Assembly (NCBI GenBank): GCA_014323865.1
Contig: JACONG010000018.1
Location: 52,980 to 116,979, forward strand
Direction: 5' to 3'
Length of the DNA stretch: 64,000 nt
Source of the DNA: Rhodospirillales bacterium
GTDB lineage: Bacteria; Pseudomonadota; Alphaproteobacteria; SP197
The position numbers and the translations under genes are program-made. Within the stretch, counting starts at the first letter, position 1. The number at the start of each line of letters is the position of its first letter. The notes under the pieces are model-generated. The model did not search any database. It saw only the letters and a list, made by a program, of their open reading frames with translations, and was not told the DNA's origin. Shown here piece by piece: positions 34,238 through 41,487 of the stretch.

Positions 34238-34963
34238 CTATTCGCCCTCTGTCAGGCCTTCGAGGCCCGCGAGATCCCTGATCACCACCGAATGCGGGTC
34301 GGGCGTGTCGATAAGTCCGGACTTCCGCAGGCGCGTGAACGTGCGGCTCACCGTTTCGATCGTCAGCCCGAGATGATCGGCGATGTCGGTCCGTGTCATC
34401 GGAAGTTCGACGGTGTCTTTGCCCTGCCGTTCCGCCAGGGCATGGAGGAACGACGACAGCCGCTCCAGCGCGGTCTTGCGGCCCAGAAGCAACATCTGGT
34501 CCTGGGCGGCGATGAGTTCGTTGGAGGCCTCGCTCAACAGCCGCTTCTCGAGCTTGGGCATGTCATCGAACAGGCGTTCGAGCTTGCCCCGGGGGAAGCG
34601 GCAGATGACGGCCTCGCCGACCGCTTCGGCGCTGTAGGCGTAGTGTTCCTTCAGCGCCAGGCCCAGGAAGTCGGAATCGAACAGGAAGCCCGTGATCTGC
34701 CGACGGCCGTCGGGCAGAAGCTTGAAGAGCCGGACACAGCCCGCGACGATGTTGAAGACGTGATCGGCCTCGTCGCCTTCCTGGAAGATCGACTGGCCGG
34801 ATCCGACCGGAATGCGCGCCACGATCCGGGAAAGCCGGTCGAGTTCGCTGCCGTTCAGGACCGAGCAGATCGACAATTCCCGCACATCACAGGCCGCGCA
34901 CGGCATGAGCGTGGCGGTCTCCTCGCTCGTCGCGGCCTCGGGCAGAATCCGGAAGCGGGACAT
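34238..34963 (-). CDS. fnrL: FNR/CRP-family oxygen-responsive regulator FnrL
   Basis: A 241-residue regulator. The N-terminal Cys set PCAACDVRELSIC (C-x2-C-x7-C) plus a further Cys can hold an oxygen-labile 4Fe-4S cluster, which separates FnrL from cluster-free FixK. A cyclic-nucleotide-binding-like beta roll follows, then the helix-turn-helix MTRTDIADHLGLTIETVSRTF whose ExxSR contacts TTGAT half-sites. ATG 34963 is chosen over the frame's first codon at 34999 because GGAG lies 5 nt before it. An FNR box lies about 50 bp upstream. It probably activates the adjacent cco operon when oxygen is low. Confidence 0.93.
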   Translation of the reverse strand: MSRFRILPEAATSEETATLMPCAACDVRELSICSVLNGSELDRLSRIVARIPVGSGQSIFQEGDEADHVFNIVAGCVRLFKLLPDGRRQITGFLFDSDFLGLALKEHYAYSAEAVGEAVICRFPRGKLERLFDDMPKLEKRLLSEASNELIAAQDQMLLLGRKTALERLSSFLHALAERQGKDTVELPMTRTDIADHLGLTIETVSRTFTRLRKSGLIDTPDPHSVVIRDLAGLEGLTEGE

Positions 34964-35010
34964 CACGTCTCCGTAAGCGGCGCTTCTTTCCGTGATCAAT
35001 GCGGGATTGC

Positions 35011-35024
35011 TTGACCTGAATCAA
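35011..35024 (-). promoter_or_regulatory. FNR box upstream of fnrL
   Basis: TTGACCTGAATCAA fits the FNR/FixK consensus on either strand and has the same left half as the ccoN box. Its centre is about 54 bp from the fnrL start codon at 34963, consistent with autoregulation. Confidence 0.78.
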
Positions 35025-35027
35025 GGA

Positions 35028-35426
35028 CTATCGCGCGCGCCTGCGTGACGCTTCGGCACGGGTATTCCAGTGCGATCGGGTGGCGACATCCTCCAGAGAC
35101 TGAGGGTTGAGCGCCTTTGCGAACGGTTGGCACGACAGTCCTTCATCCTTGCGCAGCTTCACGACAGCTCTCTGGCTTTCGAAGCCCGGGTACTTGAGCT
35201 GTCCGGTGACGACGGGACAATGGCCGAGGGTCGGGCCGTCGTGGTCGACGATCGCGACTATGTCCATGCCTTGTCCCGTTTCGGGATTCCCCGGACTGCG
35301 GGCTGCCGCTGCGTCGCCTCGATCAGCAACGTCGTGATGCCGAGCACCGCGTCGCGGTACACGATGGCAGAGATCCGGTCCTGGCGCAGGCAACACTGAG
35401 ACCGATGACACTGACACCGACGACCT
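35028..35426. other. Unassigned, probably decayed segment
   Basis: Two overlapping minus-strand frames (35028-35417 and 35258-35443) look like pieces of one shifted gene: one reads ISAIVYRDAVLGITTLLIEA, the other VVTGQLKYPGFESQRAVVKL. I recognise neither. Low-complexity Arg-rich shadows cover the rest. Confidence 0.3.
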
Positions 35427-35577
35427 TCAGTCGCGAATCTCACCGTAGATCAACGCGTGGTCCGAGTAGCGGTCGATCGATTTCCGCTTTGCAGCCGGCG
35501 TGCCTTCCTGTGGCCAGCCGATCTCCGCGCCCCCGGCAAAGCTCTTGAAGTTGAGCTCGCGGTCGGCATGGATGCCT
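35427..35577 (-). pseudogene. C-terminal fragment of an endonuclease/exonuclease/phosphatase-family protein
   Basis: The last 50 codons end in RKSIDRYSDHALIYGEIRD before the stop at 35427. The SDHALIYGEI ending is typical of EEP-fold Mg-dependent hydrolases (SDH catalytic motif at the C-terminus). All upstream sequence is replaced by the IS630 fragment that begins about 35578, so the gene was cut by that insertion or a later deletion. Confidence 0.65.
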
Positions 35578-35578
35578 G

Positions 35579-35860
35579 GTGATGGACAATCTTCCGGCCC
35601 ATAAGGTCGCTGGTGTCCGCCACGCCATCCAAGCCGCCTTTGCCGTGCTGCTTGACCTCCCGCCCTGCAGCCCGGACGTCAATCCCATCGGGATGTCGTT
35701 CTCTGGGCTCAAGGCCCCGCTCCGAAAGGCCGCCGCCAGAACCGTCAATGACCTCCGGGAGGCCATCGCAACGATCATCGATATCTTCATGCCACAGCAC
35801 GGCACGAACGTCTTCGCCGCCGCAGGAGATATGATCCCGATGAAATTGATTGCGCTCTAG
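35579..35860 (+). mobile_element. IS630-family transposase, C-terminal DDE fragment
   Basis: 93 residues: MMDNLPAHKVAGVRHAIQAA, then LLDLPPCSPDVNPIGMSFSG and LKAPLRKAAARTVNDLRE. This is the end of an IS630-type DDE transposase containing the second catalytic Asp (DNLPAHK) and the PYSPDxNPIE box; the final catalytic Glu position of that box is changed to Gly (NPIG). The N-terminal half is absent, so the element is dead. The right end abuts a TA next to the ArdC fragment, as expected for IS630 targets. Confidence 0.85.
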
Positions 35861-36014
35861 GGAGCCCAAGGCCGGCCTTCGCGCCCGGCGTTCCCCAAGG
35901 CTGAGCCCACGGCGCGCGGCCCGCCTCAAGCTCGGCGACAATTCGCTCCGTCACCTCGTCGTAGAGGTTCGGCTGCGCCGCGACCTTGGTGCGGCCGTGT
36001 CCTTTTGCACCCAT
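35861..36014 (-). pseudogene. N-terminal fragment of an ArdC-like antirestriction/ssDNA-binding protein
   Basis: From ATG 36014 the frame reads NLYDEVTERIVAELEAGRAP, then WAQPWG and AGLGLPR, the beginning of the ArdC N-terminal domain found on plasmids and conjugative elements. After about 50 codons it runs into the IS630 fragment, and the rest of the gene is lost. It marks former plasmid or ICE DNA. Confidence 0.75.
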
Positions 36015-36167
36015 GCTTTCCGCCTGCGCTGGTGTGTGAGGTTCACGGCTCCATGGCTACGGCTCCCTCTGGTCTCCTGCGCGCGCCTTTCCCTGGAAAG
36101 GGAGGCGCCGGGTCCGGCGGTCGGACGCGCTCCGGAAAATCATCGACGTCGAGCCGTGGTATCGATA

Positions 36168-36200
36168 TGATTACAGAGTGATATCAAAGTGATTCAGATC
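36168..36200 (+). repeat. Three 11-bp iterons before the RHH gene
   Basis: TGATTACAGAG (36168-36178), TGATATCAAAG (36179-36189) and TGATTCAGATC (36190-36200) stand head to tail, one helical turn apart, and end 1 bp before the ATG at 36202. Direct repeats at this spacing are usual operators of ribbon-helix-helix repressors. Confidence 0.65.
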
Positions 36201-36201
36201 C

Positions 36202-36333
36202 ATGAAATCAGCCACCAACGACAAGGAGTGTGTTTTGGTAGCCGTGAGAATCCCGGAACACATTCCCAGGCAGATCGACGCGTCTCTCGATCAAGAGGAC
36301 GTGCCGCTCTCGGGTAACCACTGGATCATTTAA
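36202..36333 (+). CDS. Short ribbon-helix-helix (CopG-like) protein
   Basis: A 43-residue frame: KECVLVAVRIPEHIPRQIDA, then SLDQEDVPLSGNHWII. The strand VAVRIP, the helix HIPRQIDASL and PLSxNHWII are the pattern of CopG/RHH DNA-binding proteins, which usually continue one more helix (NHWIIEAL...). Here a TAA ends the protein at that point. ATG of ietA follows 21 bp later in the same frame. It is either a shortened autorepressor of the downstream pair or a remnant. GC is lower than in flanking housekeeping genes. Confidence 0.5.
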   Translation: MKSATNDKECVLVAVRIPEHIPRQIDASLDQEDVPLSGNHWII

Positions 36334-36354
36334 CCGGCGCCGGAGGCGGGTCAA

Positions 36355-37362
36355 ATGGCGCGCGGTGATCTTCTGATAAATCTTGTGAGAGCAAGCGTAG
36401 CCGGTGACAAGAACGCGATGCGTTCGGCGGTCGAGACGATCATCGCCGAAGAGAAGAACAAGCAGCACACGGTTCTGGCGGACAGACTCACCCGAGCGAT
36501 GCAGGCCAACGGGAACGGCATAAACAAGCACCCTTCTGTTTCGGACAATGCGCACAAGGGACGTGAGTTCATTGCCGAGATCACGCCCCGGCGAGAACTG
36601 GGCGATATGGTTCTGTCCGAAACATGCCGCACGGCTGTAGACCAACTGATAGAGGAACAGCAGCGGTCCAGCCTGCTACGCGCGCACGGTCTCGACCCGC
36701 GACACCGCCTTCTTCTTGTCGGGCCGCCGGGCAACGGCAAGACCTCGCTGGCCGAAGCAATCGCCGCATCCTTGGCAGTGCCGTTCTTCATGGTCCGCTA
36801 CGAGGCCATGATCGGCAGCTATCTCGGCGAAACAGCCGGCCGTCTCAAACGTGTTTTCGACTATGTGCGGACAACGCCGTGTGTCCTGTTTTTCGATGAA
36901 TTCGATGCCATCGGCAAAGAACGTGGCGATATCCACGAAACCGGGGAAATCAAACGCGTCGTCACATCGCTGTTGATGCACGTCGATGACCTGCCGAGCT
37001 ACGCAGTCGCCATCGCCGCCACCAACCATTCCGAACTTCTGGACCGTGCGGTCTGGCGTCGGTTCCAGCTTCGTCTAGGGTTGCCCGCGCCGGGTGAGAA
37101 GGAACTGACGGAATACTTCGACAGGTTTCTGGCATCGCTCGACCAGCGTCCCGGCATTAAGGCCCCCTCCATCACCAAACGTCTCGGCGCGATCAGCTAT
37201 GCCGAGGCGGAGGAATTCACACTCGACGTGCGCCGCAGCGACGTGATGACGATGAAGGAACGGCCCCTGAAGAAAACCATCGAGGAACAACTGAAGCTTT
37301 GGCAAGAGCGTGTCCAGCCGATCCGTTCGGACGACGCGGAGCAAGGGTTGTCCAATGGCTGA
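36355..37362 (+). CDS. ietA: AAA ATPase of an IetAS defence/plasmid-stability system
   Basis: A 335-residue AAA-family ATPase. After about 100 helical residues come Walker A GPPGNGKTSLAEA (about 123), Walker B VLFFDEFDAIGKERG (about 178), sensor-1 IAATNH and the arginine-finger region LDRAVWRRFQLRL. It resembles FtsH/SpoVK-like AAA modules without a membrane part. The following gene, overlapping by 8 bp, encodes a subtilase. AAA plus S8 protease is the composition of IetAS, described as a toxin-antitoxin-like stability module of a Ti plasmid and later as an anti-phage system. The ATPase is thought to restrain or direct the protease. Confidence 0.85.
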   Translation: MARGDLLINLVRASVAGDKNAMRSAVETIIAEEKNKQHTVLADRLTRAMQANGNGINKHPSVSDNAHKGREFIAEITPRRELGDMVLSETCRTAVDQLIEEQQRSSLLRAHGLDPRHRLLLVGPPGNGKTSLAEAIAASLAVPFFMVRYEAMIGSYLGETAGRLKRVFDYVRTTPCVLFFDEFDAIGKERGDIHETGEIKRVVTSLLMHVDDLPSYAVAIAATNHSELLDRAVWRRFQLRLGLPAPGEKELTEYFDRFLASLDQRPGIKAPSITKRLGAISYAEAEEFTLDVRRSDVMTMKERPLKKTIEEQLKLWQERVQPIRSDDAEQGLSNG

Positions 37363-39979
37363 ACGTCCCCTTCTGGCGATGCCGCGCCCGGAGCGGCAAG
37401 CGCCCAAGGCGGGGCGGCCGCCAAGGGAAAACATCCCCTCAGCCGATGCAGGCCGCCAGGCCGGAAGGCTCGGCCCGAAATTCGAACGGTTGGAACGGGC
37501 GCTGGACGACCCGGAGGCACTCGGCGAGCTTCGCGACGATCCGTCCGCAATCGTTCCCGAACGCGCACTCGTTTTCGAGGTCGCCAGTAAAATCGCCGAC
37601 TTCTACCGCGCGGTGCGCGGCGTGTCGGGCTTGGAATTTCTCGGCGAGGACGAAGGTGACGCCGCGCCTGACGAGGACTTTTACGTGCCGGACAAGGATG
37701 GCGATCCAAGGGAAGACAAACGGGTTCCTCGCAGATTCTATTTTACGATCCCGGACCAGACTGCGCTCAGGGAGCTGGTGAGCCTTTGGCAACGGTTCCA
37801 ACGGGGCGAAGTGCTCGGACGCGGTCGCACTGCGTGGCGCGACGTGTTCGGTCATCTGGCGGATGTGCGTCCGTGGGGACCGCGAGACCGCCTGACCGCT
37901 GAAGCGGTTGAGGACTGGCGGGAACGGCTGCAATTTGCGTCTGATACGCCGATCCGGTTTGAGGTTGAGTTCTGGTATCGCGATGACGCAGCACGCCGCG
38001 AGACAGCAGAAACCAAGTTCACGGAGAACCTGCGCGAACTGGGTGGCCGGGTGCTTGATCGCGCGGTGATAGGCGACATTTGTTACCATGCCGCTCTGGT
38101 CGAGGTGTCGCCCAAAATCATTCGGGATGTGCTCGACCATCCCGATGTCGGCCTTGTAGCCTTCGACGCCGTGATGATGTTAAGGCCGCAATCCATGGTG
38201 TCCGGGCCGGTCGAAGACGATCTTGAGGACGCTGCAGAGGCGGGCGGAGTCGAAGGCAGCGCGGAAGCAGATGTACCGGTAGCAGCCTTGCTCGACGGCG
38301 TACCGATGGCGCAGCACAAACTGCTCGCGAACCGGCTTGTCATAGACGATCCGGACAGTTTCGCGAACAAATATGGCGCAGCGGGGGAACAACGACACGG
38401 CACCGCAATGGCGTCGCTGATCCTGCACGGCGACCTGAACACGCCGAACCCCGAACCGCCGATCAGGCGTCCGCTGTATGTCCGGCCGGTCATGTACCCG
38501 CAGCCGTACGGGTTTGGCGATGTCAGGGAAGCCATGCCGCCGGACCGTCTCTGCATCGACCTTATCTGGCGCGTCTTCATTCGCATGTTCGACGGCGAAG
38601 GCGGAGAAGATCCGACAGCGCCGACGGTGTGTATCGTCAACCTATCTCTCGGTGACGCCAAACGGCGCTTTGCCGGTGTGATGAGCCCGTGGGCGCGCCT
38701 GATCGACCGCCTTGCCTGGCGGCACAACGTCTTGATCCTTGTCAGCGCCGGGAACATCACGGAGCGCGTGCCGCTTGAGAATGTCGATCAATTGACGCAT
38801 TTCGAGAATGCGGACGCTGATGAACGTCAGGCTATGTTGCTCCGCTCGATACTGCGTCAGCGTGCGAACCGACGATTGCTCGCACCTTCGGAAGCCGTCA
38901 ATGCACTGACGGTCGGTGCCGCTCATAACGATAACCTCGCGTCGAACGGACAACGTGAGATGACAGTCGATCCGTATACAAGTCCGGCGCTCCCGAATAT
39001 GAGTTCGGCGCTGGGGCTGGGCTTCAAACGCGCGATCAAACCGGAGATCCTTTTTCCCGGCGGCTCGGAACAGGTTCGCGCGAGTTCAACCCATGCGCCT
39101 ATCGAGGTCAGCCCCGTAACGCCGCCGGGGGATTTTTTCGGCATCGGCGTGGCCAGTCCTGGACCTGCCGGCGTGACAAACCGCAAGGGCAATATGAGCG
39201 GCACCAGCGTCGCCACGGCGCTGGCGACACACAATGCCTTGCGCATCCTCGAAGCGCTGGAAGACCTCCCAGAGGACGATCCGGCGCATCCGGAGGAAAT
39301 CAACCGAAAATATCTCGCCGTTGTCCTCAAGGCGTTGCTCGTTCACAGCGCCCGCTGGGACAGGAACGCTACGGACGCGCTCAAGAAGACCATTATCGCC
39401 GAGAACGGGAAACTGCACTGGGAACACGAGCGGGACGAAGTCAGCCGATTTCTCGGCTTCGGGTGTCCGGATATCGAGCGCGTCGTCGATTGCGCCGAGA
39501 ACCGTGCAACCTTGATCGGCTGGAACACGATCGGATCAAAGGAAACGGATCGGTTCGCGGTGCCGCTTCCCGCTGAGCTGGAAGGAACGGCCGGGTTCCG
39601 GGCGCTGTCGGTCACAATCGCGTGGCTGACGCCTATCACGCATTTGCACCGCATGTACCGCCTGGCGAAGTTCCAGGCTGGTCCCAGCGGCGACGAGAAG
39701 TTCTCTATCGGTGCCAGCAACGCGAAGCAACAGCCGTCGTACAACGCGCTCGGCAAAGGTGCCATCTATCACCGGCGCTGGGAAGGCGAAGAGGCCGCGG
39801 AGTTCGTTGATGACGGCAATCTCGTACTCGATATCACATGCTTACCGGCAGCCGGTGAGCTGGACGATCCGATCACCTATGCCGTGGTCGCAACCCTGGA
39901 AGTTGGTCAGAATGTCGCTGTACCGGTCTATGAGCGCGTTCGCGAGCGGCTGCGAGAGATCGTCCGCGTCCCGGCCTGA
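37355..39979 (+). CDS. ietS: Subtilisin-like S8 serine protease of an IetAS system
   Basis: An 874-residue protein starting at ATG 37355 (AAGGG upstream), inside the end of ietA. The first 300 residues are an N-terminal domain of unknown role. The catalytic triad is Asp in VAALLDGVPM (about 311), His in QRHGTAMASLILHG (about 348) and Ser in GNMSGTSVATALATHNALR (about 614); an oxyanion Asn is likely in SAGNITERV. A C-terminal beta-rich domain follows. There is no signal peptide, so it acts in the cytosol, consistent with the defence system. It is preceded by mobile-element debris, a usual setting for such islands. Confidence 0.87.
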   Translation: MAERPLLAMPRPERQAPKAGRPPRENIPSADAGRQAGRLGPKFERLERALDDPEALGELRDDPSAIVPERALVFEVASKIADFYRAVRGVSGLEFLGEDEGDAAPDEDFYVPDKDGDPREDKRVPRRFYFTIPDQTALRELVSLWQRFQRGEVLGRGRTAWRDVFGHLADVRPWGPRDRLTAEAVEDWRERLQFASDTPIRFEVEFWYRDDAARRETAETKFTENLRELGGRVLDRAVIGDICYHAALVEVSPKIIRDVLDHPDVGLVAFDAVMMLRPQSMVSGPVEDDLEDAAEAGGVEGSAEADVPVAALLDGVPMAQHKLLANRLVIDDPDSFANKYGAAGEQRHGTAMASLILHGDLNTPNPEPPIRRPLYVRPVMYPQPYGFGDVREAMPPDRLCIDLIWRVFIRMFDGEGGEDPTAPTVCIVNLSLGDAKRRFAGVMSPWARLIDRLAWRHNVLILVSAGNITERVPLENVDQLTHFENADADERQAMLLRSILRQRANRRLLAPSEAVNALTVGAAHNDNLASNGQREMTVDPYTSPALPNMSSALGLGFKRAIKPEILFPGGSEQVRASSTHAPIEVSPVTPPGDFFGIGVASPGPAGVTNRKGNMSGTSVATALATHNALRILEALEDLPEDDPAHPEEINRKYLAVVLKALLVHSARWDRNATDALKKTIIAENGKLHWEHERDEVSRFLGFGCPDIERVVDCAENRATLIGWNTIGSKETDRFAVPLPAELEGTAGFRALSVTIAWLTPITHLHRMYRLAKFQAGPSGDEKFSIGASNAKQQPSYNALGKGAIYHRRWEGEEAAEFVDDGNLVLDITCLPAAGELDDPITYAVVATLEVGQNVAVPVYERVRERLREIVRVPA

Positions 39980-40196
39980 TGAGCTCGGCTTCCGCAGCAC
40001 GGCTCGTGGCTAAAACTTAGAGGGTCTTCCTCTCGATCTGAATCGAACAAGGTTATTCCCATTCGTTCCACCCCATGATTCTGTACCCGCAAGTGACACG
40101 GGAGGCAGATATGGGGGCGTTGGTACGGATTGGACCTTTGGCGCGTGGGGCGGCGGCGCAGATTCCCCGTCGCTGCAACTGCGGAACTCGAGTCGT

Positions 40197-41474
40197 TCAT
40201 GCGTCGAGATGTCGTGCCGCGTCGGCGATCGCGTCGATGGTCTGCGCCATGTCGTCCTCCGTCAGCGCCAGGCACGTATAGATCTTGCCCGGGGCCTTCA
40301 GGATACCGCGCTCACGCAACAGGGTATTGAAGCGATTTGTGCGTGCCGTGTCGCTCTGCAGCACGTCACGGTAGTTGGCCACCGGTTTGTCGGTGAACAC
40401 GACGTCGAACAGCGTGGGATCGCCAACGATCCGGTGTGCGATGCCGGCAGTGTCGAGATTCTCGCCAAGCGCCGCCATGATTCGCTCGCCGCAGCCGCGG
40501 ATGTGCTCGTAGGCGCCTGGCCGACGCAGGATTTCCATGGTCTTGAGTCCGGCTGCCGAGGCGACCGGATTGCCGCTCAGCGTGCCGACCTGCATGAGGA
40601 AGCGGTCGCCCGCGGTCGCCTTGTCGAAATGCGCCATGATCTCTGCACCACCGGCGATCGCCGCCAGCGGGAACCCGCCGCCGACGATCTTGCCCAGGGT
40701 GCAGACATCGGGCGTCACACCGTAAAGCTCCTGTGCGCCGCCGTAGGCGAGGCGGAAGCCCGTGACGATCTCGTCGAAGATCAGGACGATGCCGTGTTTC
40801 GCCGTCTCCTCGCGCAGGCATTCGAGATAGCCCGGTGCGGGCGGAATCAGACGCTGCAAGGGCTCCACGATCACCGCTGCGATCTCGTCACCGTGTTCGT
40901 CGAGCAACGGGCGAATGAAGTCGGGATCATTGAACGGCGCGACGAGAACCGCGTCGCGCACCGTCTCGGGAATGCCGGCGGAGTCAGGCACCGGTTGGGG
41001 GAAGTTGACCATGGTCTGGGGCGCCAGGCTCATCTGTGCCTCGGCCGACATGCCGTGGTAGCCGCCCTCGAACTTCACGATCTTGTCGCGGCCGGTATGG
41101 GCGCGCGCCAGCCGGATCGCATACATATCGGCCTCGCCGCCGGTGCTGACGAAACGCACATGCTCGGCACAGGCCACCGCGGTGCAAATCTCCTCGGCCA
41201 GCTTGATGCCGGTCGCGTTGGTCGCGAAGAAGGTCATGCCCCGGTGAATCTGCTCGATCGACGCCTCGACGACCTCGGGGTGGCCGTGACCCAGCAGCAT
41301 CGGACCCGAACCGATCAGATAGTCGATGAACTCGTTGCCGTCCTCGTCGCGGACGCGGGCGCCCTTGCCCTCGCGGATCACGATACCGGGATCGAAGTTG
41401 CCGAAGCCGCCGGCGGGCAGGACCTGCCTGGCGCGCTCCCGCCAGCTTTCCAGTTGCGGTTTCACGTTCACCAT
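40197..41474 (-). CDS. Class III aminotransferase, glutamate-1-semialdehyde-aminomutase-like
   Basis: A 425-residue PLP enzyme. SGPMLLGHGHPEVVEASIEQ, FVSTGGEADMYAIRLARAHT, FEGGYHGMSAEAQMS, the cofactor Asp in LIFDEIVTGFRLAYG and the Schiff-base Lys in LGKIVGGGFPLAAIAGG are all present. The sequence is closer to GSA aminomutase/HemL-like than to omega-transaminases, but its neighbour is a dimethylglycine/sarcosine-type dehydrogenase, so it is more likely a catabolic aminotransferase than hemL. It is 13 bp downstream of that gene on the same strand, hence probably the second gene of its operon. Confidence 0.85.
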   Translation of the reverse strand: MVNVKPQLESWRERARQVLPAGGFGNFDPGIVIREGKGARVRDEDGNEFIDYLIGSGPMLLGHGHPEVVEASIEQIHRGMTFFATNATGIKLAEEICTAVACAEHVRFVSTGGEADMYAIRLARAHTGRDKIVKFEGGYHGMSAEAQMSLAPQTMVNFPQPVPDSAGIPETVRDAVLVAPFNDPDFIRPLLDEHGDEIAAVIVEPLQRLIPPAPGYLECLREETAKHGIVLIFDEIVTGFRLAYGGAQELYGVTPDVCTLGKIVGGGFPLAAIAGGAEIMAHFDKATAGDRFLMQVGTLSGNPVASAAGLKTMEILRRPGAYEHIRGCGERIMAALGENLDTAGIAHRIVGDPTLFDVVFTDKPVANYRDVLQSDTARTNRFNTLLRERGILKAPGKIYTCLALTEDDMAQTIDAIADAARHLDA

Positions 41475-41487
41475 CGGGGCCTCCTTG

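Noticed and set aside
35258..35443. Minus-strand ORF with an Arg/Cys-rich start
   Set aside because: Only part of it (ISAIVYRDAVLGITTLLIEA) looks protein-like and it continues in a different frame; kept only as part of the unassigned segment.
40197..41474. Calling the class III aminotransferase hemL
   Set aside because: It resembles glutamate-1-semialdehyde aminomutase, but alphaproteobacteria usually make ALA through HemA from glycine, and its operon partner is an amine dehydrogenase.
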